Made by a program: the position numbers and the translations under genes. Of a stretch of 64,000 nt of DNA, positions 44,684 through 53,052 are shown piece after piece. The DNA comes from CAYUVH01 sp964448135 (GTDB lineage: Bacteria > Verrucomicrobiota > Verrucomicrobiia > Limisphaerales > UBA8199). The stretch lies in the NCBI GenBank assembly GCA_964448135.1, contig CAYUVH010000016.1:16875-80874 (forward strand), read 5' to 3'. The number at the start of each line of letters is the position of its first letter. Position 1 is the first letter of the stretch. The notes beneath the pieces were generated by a model, which ran no database searches, was not told where the DNA came from, and was given only the letters and a program-made list of their open reading frames with translations.

Positions 44684-44908
44684 GTGAAAGCTACGCCGAA
44701 AGCATCCACGGAAGCCGCCCGAGGCCATGAGACTTTCCTGCGCCAATTCGCCGCCATCCTGAAAAAATTGAAAGCCGCCGCTTATCCGGGTTACATGTGC
44801 CTGGAGTATGTCGGGGTGGATTGGGAAGGCTGCAACCGGACGGACGATGTGTCCGAAACGATCCTGCGGCGCGATCTCCTCCGGCAAACCGAAAAACTAT
44901 GCGCCTGA
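44684..44908 (+). pseudogene. C-terminal remnant of a sugar phosphate isomerase/epimerase (AP-endonuclease 2 fold)
   Basis: About 60 codons read FLRQFAAILKKLKAAAYPGY, then MCLEYVGVDWEGCN and a C-terminal ETILRRDLLRQTEKL. This is the last barrel strand (YxGYxxLEY) and final helix of the xylose-isomerase-like TIM-barrel family of sugar epimerases. About 200 N-terminal residues are missing and no start is convincing. The stop overlaps the next gene by 10 nt in the normal operon manner, so the fragment is the original 3' end left after a deletion between the GH106 gene and this point. Confidence 0.7.
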
Positions 44909-45744
44909 TTCGATTTGGAGAATTTAAGAAGGAAAAACCCGGCCTGCTCGACGCCGCCGGAAAGCGCCGCGATTGCTCCGCCCATGTGGCCGATTTCGAC
45001 GCGGATTTCTTCGCCAACGGCGGACTGGAAAAACTCCGCAAGTTGAATCTGAAATCGCTTCCCACCGTTCCGGATTCCCTTCGTTGGGGTGCGCCGGTTG
45101 CCCGGCCTTTCAAGGTGATCGGCATTGGCCTCAACTACAGCGACCACGCGAAGGAATCCGGCATGGAACCTCCCAAGGAGCCCGTGGTTTTCTTCAAAGC
45201 CTCCAATACGGTTGTCGGTCCCTACGACGAAGTGATGATTCCGCGCGGCAGCGAGAAGACGGATTGGGAGGTCGAACTCGGCGTCGTGATCGGCGCGGAA
45301 GCGCGCTATCTCGCGTCGCGGGCCGATGCCTGGCGCTGCATCGCGGGTTACTGCGTCAGCAACGATGTCTCCGAGCGCGACTTTCAACTCCATCGCGGCG
45401 GGCAATGGGACAAAGGCAAATCCTGCGACACCTTCAATCCCCTCGGGCCCTGGCTCGCCACGCCGGACGAAATCGCGGACGTCAACAACCTCCCCCTGTC
45501 GCTCGATGTGAACGGCCAGTCCCGCCAGCGCGGCAACACGCGCACGATGATTTTTCCCGTGGACTTCGTCGTGCATTACCTCTCGCAGTTCATGACGCTG
45601 GAGCCCGGTGACATCATCACCACCGGCACGCCGCCCGGCGTCGGCCTCGGCATGAAACCGCCCACCTATCTGAAACCCGGCGACGTCATGGAACTCTCCA
45701 TCGAAGGCCTCGGCCGCCAGAAACAAGTCTGCACGCGAGCATGA
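44899..45744 (+). CDS. Fumarylacetoacetate-hydrolase-family enzyme (2,4-diketo-3-deoxy sugar acid hydrolase-like)
   Basis: 281 residues. The FAH-fold catalytic domain covers about 65-280: RPFKVIGIGLNYSDHAKESG, PVVFFKASNTVVGP, the metal ligands in DWEVELGVVIG (Glu-x-Glu with a later Asp) and NDVSERDFQ, then SCDTFNPLGPWLATPDE and GDIITTGTPPGVGLGMKP. Family members cleave C-C bonds of diketo acids; those beside an SDR in deoxy-sugar operons are typically 2,4-diketo-3-deoxy-L-rhamnonate or L-fuconate hydrolases yielding pyruvate and lactate. The following SDR overlaps by ATGA, fitting consecutive steps. The N-terminus overlaps the epimerase remnant. Cytoplasmic. The exact substrate is an inference from context. 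Confidence 0.88.
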   Translation: MRLIRFGEFKKEKPGLLDAAGKRRDCSAHVADFDADFFANGGLEKLRKLNLKSLPTVPDSLRWGAPVARPFKVIGIGLNYSDHAKESGMEPPKEPVVFFKASNTVVGPYDEVMIPRGSEKTDWEVELGVVIGAEARYLASRADAWRCIAGYCVSNDVSERDFQLHRGGQWDKGKSCDTFNPLGPWLATPDEIADVNNLPLSLDVNGQSRQRGNTRTMIFPVDFVVHYLSQFMTLEPGDIITTGTPPGVGLGMKPPTYLKPGDVMELSIEGLGRQKQVCTRA

Positions 45745-46502
45745 GCTTCTCCGACCGCTTCAAAGGGCAAATCGCCGTCGTCACCGGCGGCGCGCAGGGA
45801 ATTGGCCGGGCAGTGGTGGAGCGGTTGGCAATGGAGGGCGCGCATGTCGGAGTGCTGGATCGCGACGCGTCGCTGGCGGAGGCGACGTGTCGCGAACTGG
45901 CGGCGAGCGGCCTGTCCGTGGAACCCATCGTCTGCGATGTCACATCCGATTCCGGCGTCGCCAATTCCTTTGCAAAATTTGCGGCCCGGCACAGCAAATT
46001 CGACGTGCTGGTCCATTGCGCGGCCGTTGTCGGGCCCACCGGAGCGAAGATTGATTCGGTGTCCACGGCGGATTTCGCCGCCGTGTGCAACATTAACCTC
46101 GTCGGCAGTTTCATCGTCACGAAACACGCCCTCACGCACATGCAGCCGCGCAACTACGGCCGCATCCTCCTCGTCGCGTCCATCGCGGGCAAGGAGGGTA
46201 ACGCAGGAATGGCCTGTTATTCGGCCTCCAAAGCGGGGGTCATCGGCCTCGTGAAATCCGTCGGCAAGGAATTCGCCGAGACCAACATCACCATCAACGC
46301 CATGGCGCCCGCGACGATCCGCACCGCCATGGTCGCCGCGATGCCCGAACACCAGGTCAAATACATGACCGACCGCATTCCCAAAAAGCGCTGCGGCACG
46401 ATCGCGGAAGCCGCGGCGCTGGCGTGTTGGATCGTGTCCGCGGAGGCGAGTTTCAATACCGGTTTCACTTTCGACCTGACAGGAGGCCGGGCAGTGTATT
46501 GA
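45741..46502 (+). CDS. SDR-family dehydrogenase, probably sugar-acid dehydrogenase
   Basis: 253 residues, the standard length for a classical SDR. The cofactor motif is VVTGGAQGIGRAV, followed by VGVLDRDAS where an Asp suits NAD preference. NNAG is replaced by HCAAVVGP. The catalytic residues are in ILLVASIAGKEG (Ser) and CYSASKAGVIGLV (Tyr-x3-Lys). The C-terminus has NTGFTFDLTGG. It overlaps the FAH-family gene by ATGA, so the two are translationally coupled. In the non-phosphorylative L-rhamnose/L-fucose route an SDR oxidises 2-keto-3-deoxy acid at C4 and a FAH-type enzyme then cleaves the product; the pair fits those roles, though other SDR steps are possible. Confidence 0.9.
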   Translation: MSFSDRFKGQIAVVTGGAQGIGRAVVERLAMEGAHVGVLDRDASLAEATCRELAASGLSVEPIVCDVTSDSGVANSFAKFAARHSKFDVLVHCAAVVGPTGAKIDSVSTADFAAVCNINLVGSFIVTKHALTHMQPRNYGRILLVASIAGKEGNAGMACYSASKAGVIGLVKSVGKEFAETNITINAMAPATIRTAMVAAMPEHQVKYMTDRIPKKRCGTIAEAAALACWIVSAEASFNTGFTFDLTGGRAVY

Positions 46503-46537
46503 ACTGTGGGTCACGCGACTCACCTCCCGCGCTGAAT

Positions 46538-49500
46538 ATGAAGCTTCGCCCTACCCCCCACCTCCGCCATCTCCTGATCAGTCTGGCTTGTTTGACATTG
46601 TTGTTCGCCGTGACCGCTCCCGGCCAGAATGCCGGCAACGAAGGCTGGCGCGATCTTGTCAGCGGAAATGATTTCCAAGGCTGGGTGAAACGCGGTGGCA
46701 AGGCCACCTACGCAATCGAGAACGGCGAGGTGGTCGGCTCCTGCGTGTTGAATACCGAGAACACGTTTCTTTGCACGGAGAAGGACTACGGCGACTTCAT
46801 CCTCGAATACGAATTCAAAGTCGATCCCCGCCTCAACTCTGGCGTTCAGATCCGGAGCGAATGTTTCCCCGAAAAAAAGGAAATCACGTGGGAGGGTAAA
46901 AAGATTTCCATTCCCGCCGGCCGGGTGCATGGCTACCAGGTCGAGATCGATCCCGACGTGCCGCTGCGGCGCATGTGGAGCGCGGGGATTTACGATGAAG
47001 CCCGGCGCGGCTGGCTCTTTCCCAACGACGGCCCGCGCGGTCCCCAGGCCCAGGCATTCAGCGAGCAGGGCAGGCGCATCTTCAAGCCCGGCGATTGGAA
47101 TCATGTGCGCGTGGAGGCGATCGGTGATCACCTCAAGACCTGGCTCAACGGCATTCCCTGCGCGGACCTGACCGATTCCCTGACTCCGAAAGGTCTCATC
47201 GGCCTCCAGGTCCATTCGATTCGCGACGATCATTCGAAGGTCGGCGCCCAGGTACGCTGGCGAAACTTGCGGCTGAAGGAAGTCAACGATGGCAAAGCCG
47301 ATATCTTTCTGCCCGACCGCCTCCGTTGTGATCTCGCGGTCGATCCGCTCGGGGTTGATGTTCCCACCCCGCGCTTGTCCTGGCAAATCGAGGCCAGCCG
47401 CCACGCCCGCGTGCAAACCGCTTACCAAATCCTCGCCGCCTCGAGCCGCAAACTCCTGGCCAATGGGCAGGGTGATCTCTGGGACACCGGCAAATTGAGG
47501 TCCGGCTCCACGCTGCAAATTCCCTACGCCGGGAGGCCGCTGAAATCCTCCCAGCAGGTCTTCTGGTCCGTCCGCGCCTGGGATGAAAACGACCGCGCTT
47601 CCGATTGGAGCGCGCCCGCCACCTGGACCATGGGCGTGTTGGACGAAAAGGATTGGCAGGCAAAATGGATTGGCAGCGCGAACACGAACGCCCAGAGCCT
47701 GATGCTGCGCCGCGAATTCGTCATCAAACCGCAGCTCCGCCGCGCGCTGGCAAGTGTCTGCGGCCTCGGCCACTACGAACTTTCCGTCAACGGCGCAAAA
47801 TCCGGCGACGACCTCCTCGCGCCCGGCTGGACGGAATACGCCAAGACCTGTCTCTACGACACTCGCGACCTCACCGCCATGCTTCACGCCGGGACCAACG
47901 CCGTTGGTCTCATCCTCGGCAACGGCATGTATCGGGTGCCGGGCGGGCGTTACACCAAGTTCAAAGGTTCCCATGGCCCGTTGAAGGCCATCGCGCAACT
48001 CCGCCTCGAGTACTCCGATGGCTCCGTCGAAATCATCGGTACCGATGCCGCCTGGCGCGTCACCGGCGGCCCGCTCACTTTCTCCTGCGTGTTTGGCGGC
48101 GAAGACTACGACCCAAACCTCGAGCCCGCCGGCTGGAATCAGCCTGGCTTCGATGTCTCGCAGTGGCAACCCGCCTCCGAAACCGACGGTCCGGGCGGCA
48201 AGCTCCGCGGGCTCTCCTGCGCCGCGCCACCCATCAAGGCGTTCGAAACGCTCACGCCGGTCAAGACCACCGTCATCACCAACGGCGTCACCGTTTACGA
48301 CCTCGGCCAAAATGCGCCGATTATTCCGCGCCTCCATGTCCAAGGCCCGGCCGGTTCCATGGTGCGCATCATTCCCGCGGAACTCGTCGCCACCAATGGC
48401 CGCGTGGATCGCGTCTCCTGCGGTGGCGGTCAGGCCTACTGGCAATACACGCTCGCCGGCGGAAAGGAAGAGACCTGGTTCCCGCGCTTTTTCTATCACG
48501 GCTCCCGCTATCTTCAGGTCGAATGCATACCCGCGCCGGGAAGCGCCGAACTGCCAACGGTAAAACGCCTTGAAGCCGTCGTCGTTCATTCCTCCTCCGC
48601 GCCGGTCGGGGAATTCTCCTGCTCCAATGAACTCTTCAACCGCATCTACACGCTGATCCGCTGGGCCCAGCGCGCGAACATGGTCAGCGTGCTCACCGAT
48701 TGCCCGCACCGCGAGCGTCTCGGCTGGCTCGAGCAATACCATCTCAACGGCCCGTCCCTGCGCTACAATTTCGACCTCGCCCAACTCTACACCAAAGGCA
48801 TGAATGACATGGCGGACTCGCAGCTCGCCAATGGCTTCGTCCCCAACATCGCCCCCGAATACGTTGTCTTCGGCAAGAACAAGGACGACGTCTCCAACGC
48901 CTTCCGCGATTCACCCGAGTGGGGCAGCGCCTTCATCCTCGTGCCCTGGCAGCAATACGAATTCACCGGCGACACCGAACTCCTCCGCCGCCACTACGAG
49001 GCCATGAAGCGCTACGTCGCCTATCTCGGCTCGCGTTCCACCAATAACATCGTCAGCCACGGCCTCGGCGATTGGTACGACATCGGCCCCAAGCCTCCCG
49101 GCTACGCGCAACTCACGCCGCGTGAACTGACTGCGACGGCCTTTCATTATTACGACACCTGGGTGCTTGCGCAAACCGCCGGGCTGCTGGGCAAGGCTGA
49201 CGAAGCAAAGCAACTCACCGCCCAGGCAGAACAAATCCGTGAAGCATACAACCTGACCTTTTTCAATTCCACCAACCGGTCCTACGCCACCGGTTCGCAA
49301 TGCGCGAACGCCATTTCACTCGTCCTGGGTCTCGTCGAGGAAACCAATCGCGCTGCTGTGTTGAGTGCCATCGTCGCCGACGTCCAATCGCGTGGCAACG
49401 CCATCACTGCCGGCGATGTAGGCTACCGCTACCTGTTGCGCGCACTGGCGGAAGGCGGCCGCTCAGACGTCGTGTATGCGATGAACAACCAATCCGAAAA

Positions 49501-49957
49501 ACCCGGCTACGGCTACCAATTGAAGATGGGCGCCACCAGCCTGACCGAAGCCTGGGACGCCGGCCGACATTCCTCTCAAAACCATTTCATGCTCGGGCAG
49601 ATCATGGAATGGTTTTATCACGATCTCGCCGGCATTCAACCGGACGCCGGCCATCCCGGCTTCAAGCACATTGTCATTCGTCCTGCCCCCGTCGGTGACC
49701 TCCAATGGGTGAAGGCCACTTATGATTCTCCCCATGGTCCCGTCAGTTCCGATTGGCGCCGGCAGCAGGGGAATTTCGAACTCGAAGTGAAGTTGCCGCC
49801 GAACACCACCGCAGAGGTGTTCGTCCCCGGGAAAAACGCCCGGATGGTCGAGCCGGACAATATGGCAGCAGCAAGGGAACAGTCAGCGGCAGGGGCCACC
49901 GTATTTCGTGTGAACTCCGGCCACTACACCTTTCAGTCCGATTTCTCACAGCCATGA
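46538..49957 (+). CDS. Exported fusion of a DUF1080 domain and a GH78 alpha-L-rhamnosidase
   Basis: 1139 residues from the ATG at 46538 with a signal peptide (to about 32). Residues about 35-240 are a DUF1080 (3-keto-disaccharide hydrolase-like, concanavalin fold) domain: GWRDLVSGNDFQGWVKRGG, EYEFKVDPRLNSGVQIRSE, GRVHGYQVEID and GLIGLQVHS. From about 255 the GH78 architecture follows: RCDLAVDPLGVDVPTPRLSW, an N-terminal sandwich domain with LGHYELSVNGAKSGDDLLAP, and the (alpha/alpha)6 barrel with VLTDCPHRERLGWLEQYHLN, which holds the conserved acidic patch. It ends with SLTEAWDAGRHSSQNHFMLG and a C-terminal sandwich. It should hydrolyse L-rhamnosides outside the cytoplasm. The DUF1080 part may bind or cleave a second sugar. 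The stop overlaps the downstream isomerase-like gene by ATGA. Confidence 0.92.
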   Translation: MKLRPTPHLRHLLISLACLTLLFAVTAPGQNAGNEGWRDLVSGNDFQGWVKRGGKATYAIENGEVVGSCVLNTENTFLCTEKDYGDFILEYEFKVDPRLNSGVQIRSECFPEKKEITWEGKKISIPAGRVHGYQVEIDPDVPLRRMWSAGIYDEARRGWLFPNDGPRGPQAQAFSEQGRRIFKPGDWNHVRVEAIGDHLKTWLNGIPCADLTDSLTPKGLIGLQVHSIRDDHSKVGAQVRWRNLRLKEVNDGKADIFLPDRLRCDLAVDPLGVDVPTPRLSWQIEASRHARVQTAYQILAASSRKLLANGQGDLWDTGKLRSGSTLQIPYAGRPLKSSQQVFWSVRAWDENDRASDWSAPATWTMGVLDEKDWQAKWIGSANTNAQSLMLRREFVIKPQLRRALASVCGLGHYELSVNGAKSGDDLLAPGWTEYAKTCLYDTRDLTAMLHAGTNAVGLILGNGMYRVPGGRYTKFKGSHGPLKAIAQLRLEYSDGSVEIIGTDAAWRVTGGPLTFSCVFGGEDYDPNLEPAGWNQPGFDVSQWQPASETDGPGGKLRGLSCAAPPIKAFETLTPVKTTVITNGVTVYDLGQNAPIIPRLHVQGPAGSMVRIIPAELVATNGRVDRVSCGGGQAYWQYTLAGGKEETWFPRFFYHGSRYLQVECIPAPGSAELPTVKRLEAVVVHSSSAPVGEFSCSNELFNRIYTLIRWAQRANMVSVLTDCPHRERLGWLEQYHLNGPSLRYNFDLAQLYTKGMNDMADSQLANGFVPNIAPEYVVFGKNKDDVSNAFRDSPEWGSAFILVPWQQYEFTGDTELLRRHYEAMKRYVAYLGSRSTNNIVSHGLGDWYDIGPKPPGYAQLTPRELTATAFHYYDTWVLAQTAGLLGKADEAKQLTAQAEQIREAYNLTFFNSTNRSYATGSQCANAISLVLGLVEETNRAAVLSAIVADVQSRGNAITAGDVGYRYLLRALAEGGRSDVVYAMNNQSEKPGYGYQLKMGATSLTEAWDAGRHSSQNHFMLGQIMEWFYHDLAGIQPDAGHPGFKHIVIRPAPVGDLQWVKATYDSPHGPVSSDWRRQQGNFELEVKLPPNTTAEVFVPGKNARMVEPDNMAAAREQSAAGATVFRVNSGHYTFQSDFSQP

Positions 49958-51381
49958 AACCGAGCATCCGCATTGGTCTTTTCGGCATCGGCTTGGAAGC
50001 CTACTGGCCGCAGTTCAAGGGACTCAAACGCCGTCTCGAAAGCTACGTCGCCGAGGTGGAGCGCAAGCTCAGGCGTCCGGGCGTCGAAATCGTCAATCTC
50101 GGCCTGATCGATTCCCCGCCCAAAGCCATGGAAGCCGGCCACCGTTTCCGGCGCGAGGACGTGGATCTGATTGTCCTCCACGTTACCACGTACGCTTTAT
50201 CCTCCACTGTCCTGCCCGTGGTCCAACGCGCCAAAGTTCCCGTAATCATTTTGAATCTTCAACCCGCCGCGGCCATCGATTACGCGAGCTTCAACAAAAT
50301 GGGCGACCGCACCGCCATGACTGGTGAATGGCTCGCCCACTGCGCCGCGTGTCCGGTGCCGGAAATCGCCAACGTCTTCAACCGCGCGCGCATTCCCTTC
50401 CACCAAATCACCGGCATGTTGCACGACGATCCGCCTTGCTGGAACGAAGTCGATGCCTGGATCGAAGCCGCGCGCGTCGCCGGTGTCATGGCGCATAATC
50501 GCCTTGGCCTCCTGGGCCACTATTACTGCGGCATGCTCGACATCGCCTCCGATCTTACCCAGCACTGCGCCACCTTCGGCGGCCACATGGAAATCATCGA
50601 GGTGGACGAACTCGCCGCCCTGCGCCGCGAAGTCTCGTCGAAACAAATCACCCGCCGCGTCGCCGAGTTCAAAAAGGTCTTCGACGTCCAACCCGACTGC
50701 CTCGCCTCCGAACTCGCCCGCGCCGCCCGCACCTCCGTCGCGCTCGACGCCCTGGTGAAACGCCACGACCTCGGCTCGCTCGCCTATTACTATATGGGCA
50801 CCGGCAACGCGGACAACGAGGACGCCATCAGCTCCATCATTCTCGGCAACTCCTTGCTCACCGCCCGCGGCATCCCCGTCGCCGGCGAGTACGAAGTGAA
50901 AAACGCGCAGGCCATGAAAATCCTGGATGCCTTCGGCGCCGGCGGTTCCTTCACCGAATACTACGCCATGGACTTCAACGATGATGTCGTCCTCATGGGC
51001 CACGACGGCCCGGGCCACATCGCGATTGCGGAAGGCAAGACCAAGGTCCGCCCGCTTCGCGTTTACCACGGCAAAGTCGGCCGCGGCCTCTCCGTCGAAA
51101 TGTCCGTCAAACACGGCCCCGTCACCCTCCTTTCGGTGGTGCAGACCGTGGACGGCAAACTCAAACTCCTCGTCGCCGAAGCCGAATCCGTTCCCGGTCC
51201 CATCCTCGAAATCGGCAACACCAACAGCCGCTACCGCTTCACCATCGGCGCGCGCAAGTTCGTGGAGACCTGGAACGTCCACGGCCCCGCGCACCACTGT
51301 GCCGTCGGCGTCGGCTGCGTGGCCGACCGTATTTCGAAACTCGGCCAGCTCCTCGGCATCGAAACTGTTCGCGTTTGCTGA
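49954..51381 (+). CDS. L-arabinose/L-fucose isomerase-family protein
   Basis: 475 residues from the ATG at 49954 (ATGA overlap with the rhamnosidase stop). The N-terminal region opens RIGLFGIGLEAYWPQFKGL, matching the AraA/FucI-like fold, with VDLIVLHVTTYALSSTVLPV. The C-terminal catalytic half has GTGNADNEDAISSIILGNSL, GGSFTEYYAMDFNDDVVLMG, HDGPGHIAIAEGK and the late GPAHHCAVGVG; Glu and His residues here match the Mn-binding positions of arabinose isomerase. It probably interconverts an aldose and ketose in the cytoplasm. Given two rhamnosidases in the same cluster, a 6-deoxyhexose such as L-rhamnose or L-fucose is a likely substrate, but the family does not settle this. Confidence 0.85.
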   Translation: MKPSIRIGLFGIGLEAYWPQFKGLKRRLESYVAEVERKLRRPGVEIVNLGLIDSPPKAMEAGHRFRREDVDLIVLHVTTYALSSTVLPVVQRAKVPVIILNLQPAAAIDYASFNKMGDRTAMTGEWLAHCAACPVPEIANVFNRARIPFHQITGMLHDDPPCWNEVDAWIEAARVAGVMAHNRLGLLGHYYCGMLDIASDLTQHCATFGGHMEIIEVDELAALRREVSSKQITRRVAEFKKVFDVQPDCLASELARAARTSVALDALVKRHDLGSLAYYYMGTGNADNEDAISSIILGNSLLTARGIPVAGEYEVKNAQAMKILDAFGAGGSFTEYYAMDFNDDVVLMGHDGPGHIAIAEGKTKVRPLRVYHGKVGRGLSVEMSVKHGPVTLLSVVQTVDGKLKLLVAEAESVPGPILEIGNTNSRYRFTIGARKFVETWNVHGPAHHCAVGVGCVADRISKLGQLLGIETVRVC

Positions 51382-51411
51382 TCCCGTTCGCACGCCCCTC
51401 CCGCAATCAAT

Positions 51412-51520
51412 GTGAATCCGTTTCCGGGCGTTTTCTTTCACTGGCTCGGGCCTCATCTTCGCCGGCATCACCCTTCTGATTCTCTTCACCTCGCGGTGGG
51501 TCGGGCGCCCCGGCGAGCGA
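51412..51520 (+). pseudogene. rhaT: Probable rhaT (L-rhamnose/H+ symporter) remnant with internal deletion
   Basis: From a GTG at 51412 one frame reads MNPFPGVFFHWLG, close to the first residues of RhaT-family proteins of related bacteria (N-P-x-L-G-V-x-x-H-x-x-G-G). At about 51446 the next frame continues SGLIFAGITLLILFTSRWVG, which reads like the last membrane helix of the same transporter. The roughly 300 residues expected between them are absent, so I interpret the locus as an internally deleted rhaT. It starts 30 nt after the isomerase-like gene, the natural next position in a rhamnose operon. The match is short, so other membrane proteins are possible. Confidence 0.45.
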
Positions 51521-51584
51521 GTCCGGCACAAAGCTCTGCTTGCGGGCAGGCGTTATTCGCGCATGATGCCGTTGTCAACGCAAC

Positions 51585-52229
51585 ATGCAACCCGGGGCGA
51601 TAGGCGAGTTCGCGGACACCGAGTTGGTGAAACGCGCGCAGGCAGGCGATCTGGCCGCCTTTGAGGAACTCACCGCGCGTTACGAGCGTCAGGTCTATTC
51701 GCTCGCGCTCAAAATATTGCGGCAGGAGCAGGACGCGGAGGATGTCACCCAGCAAACCTTCCTGAGTGCGATCGAGGGCCTCGGCAATTTTCGCGGGGAA
51801 GCGAGTTTTTCGACCTGGCTGATGCGCATCGCCACGTATGCGGCGCTGAAAATCATTCGCAAGCGCAAGGGCCTCAACGTGGTTCCCCTCGACGAGACGG
51901 GCGACGCCGATGGCAGCTGGGAAAAAATTCCGCACCCCGTTTTCATTGCGGATTGGCGGCAGTCGCCCGAAGAGCTTGTCGAATCCCGCGAAACGCAGCG
52001 GTTGCTGGATGAGGCGCTGGCCCGGCTGGATGAGAAGCATCGGTTGGTGTTTCTCCTGCGGGATGTGGAGGGGTTTTCCGTCAAGGAAACCGCCGCCGCC
52101 TTGGGCCTGTCCGAAGCCAACGTCAAAGTCCGCCTCCTGCGGGCCCGGCTGCAATTGCGGGAGGACCTGACGAGCGTCTTGGGCGACCCCGCCACCCGCC
52201 GTGAGCGACCGCCGCACCCTCATGAATAA
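51585..52229 (+). CDS. ECF-type RNA polymerase sigma factor
   Basis: 214 residues. Region 2 is FEELTARYERQVYSLALKIL and EQDAEDVTQQTFLSAIEGL, with FRGEASFSTWLMRIATYAAL completing sigma-2. Region 4 is RLDEKHRLVFLLRDVEGFSV and ETAAALGLSEANVKVRLLRA, the usual -35-binding helix-turn-helix. This is a typical RpoE-like extracytoplasmic-function sigma factor. A small zf-HC2 protein 50 nt downstream is its likely anti-sigma factor, and the efflux cluster that follows on the same strand may be among its targets. The upstream frame to 51412 belongs to the transporter remnant. Confidence 0.95.
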   Translation: MQPGAIGEFADTELVKRAQAGDLAAFEELTARYERQVYSLALKILRQEQDAEDVTQQTFLSAIEGLGNFRGEASFSTWLMRIATYAALKIIRKRKGLNVVPLDETGDADGSWEKIPHPVFIADWRQSPEELVESRETQRLLDEALARLDEKHRLVFLLRDVEGFSVKETAAALGLSEANVKVRLLRARLQLREDLTSVLGDPATRRERPPHPHE

Positions 52230-52279
52230 CCGGGTTGTAACCTTTTCCCCCCTCGCGGCTCAAAGAAAGTGAGATACGG

Positions 52280-52525
52280 ATGAAGTGCGAAGAGTTGCTT
52301 AAGCATCTGAACGAATACGTGGACGGCGCCGTCGACCCCGCGATTTGCGACGAATTCGAGAAGCACATGGCCGGGTGCAATCCCTGCCAGGTGGTGGTGG
52401 ACAACATCCGCCAGACCATCACGCTGTATAAAGCCGGCGAACCCTACTCACTTCCCCTGAAATTCCGACAACGCCTGCACGCGGCCCTGCGGGACAAGTG
52501 GAAGGCCACGCATTCCGGGCCCTGA
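52280..52525 (+). CDS. Small zf-HC2 anti-sigma factor
   Basis: 81 residues with the zinc-binding anti-sigma motif FEKHMAGCNPCQ (H-x3-C-x2-C) at about 36-47, preceded by MKCEELLKHLNEYVDGAVD, the usual N-terminal helix. No membrane segment follows, so this is a soluble anti-sigma factor, in contrast to the common membrane-anchored type. It lies just downstream of the ECF sigma gene, its presumed partner. Zinc-dependent HC2 anti-sigma factors of this kind often respond to redox or envelope stress. Confidence 0.88.
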   Translation: MKCEELLKHLNEYVDGAVDPAICDEFEKHMAGCNPCQVVVDNIRQTITLYKAGEPYSLPLKFRQRLHAALRDKWKATHSGP

Positions 52526-52633
52526 CGGGTTTCCGACGGTTTGTAACCTTTTGGCGACTCGCGGTTCTGTTCTCTTGAGGCCTGCGCGGCTGTTCCTGTG
52601 TTCCATGCGCGCTGCCGGTACGAAAGATTGGCT

Positions 52634-52801
52634 ATGTTACTACGCGTCATCCTTGGAATCATCGTTGGAGCTGCCGCCGGATTTGGCTGGCATAAGCTCG
52701 TGGGCTGCTCGACGGGCAGTTGCCCCCTCGCCGCCAGCCCGTACCTGAGCTCGATTTTCGGCGCGGTGGTTGGAGCACTCGTGGCCAACGCGTTGCGCTG
52801 A
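52634..52801 (+). CDS. DUF6132-type small membrane protein
   Basis: 55 residues from the ATG at 52634. Two hydrophobic helices (LLRVILGIIVGAAAGFGWHK and YLSSIFGAVVGALVANAL) flank a conserved cysteine loop GCSTGSCPLAASP, the signature of the DUF6132 family. It is an inner-membrane protein of unknown function, often near sulfur- or redox-related genes. It is part of a run of plus-strand genes ahead of the RND efflux operon, with a DUF2892 gene 17 nt downstream. Confidence 0.8.
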   Translation: MLLRVILGIIVGAAAGFGWHKLVGCSTGSCPLAASPYLSSIFGAVVGALVANALR

Positions 52802-52818
52802 CAGACCCCTGAACTCCC

Positions 52819-53052
52819 ATGAAACTACAACTCATCATTCGCCGCTTCGCCGGTGCGTTCATCCTCATCAGCCTCCTGCTGGCCCACTATCACAGCCAGT
52901 ATTGGCTCTGGTTCACGGCCTTTGTCGGTTTCAACCTGGTGCAATCCTCGTTCACCAACTTCTGCCCGCTCGAAATCGTGCTGCGCAAAATGGGCGTCGG
53001 TGGTTCGTGTTGTGAGCCGGAAAAGCCCGCCGAAATGAGCGGCGCGCGATGA
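52819..53052 (+). CDS. DUF2892-family small membrane protein
   Basis: 77 residues with two membrane helices (FAGAFILISLLLAHYHSQYW and WFTAFVGFNLVQSSFTNFCP) and the family signature NFCPLEIVLRKMGV. It resembles the membrane part of YgaP-type rhodanese proteins but has no rhodanese domain; a CC pair (GSCCEPEK) near the C-terminus might bind metal or be redox-active. The stop overlaps the start of the TolC-like gene by ATGA, so it belongs to the efflux operon. Confidence 0.85.
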   Translation: MKLQLIIRRFAGAFILISLLLAHYHSQYWLWFTAFVGFNLVQSSFTNFCPLEIVLRKMGVGGSCCEPEKPAEMSGAR

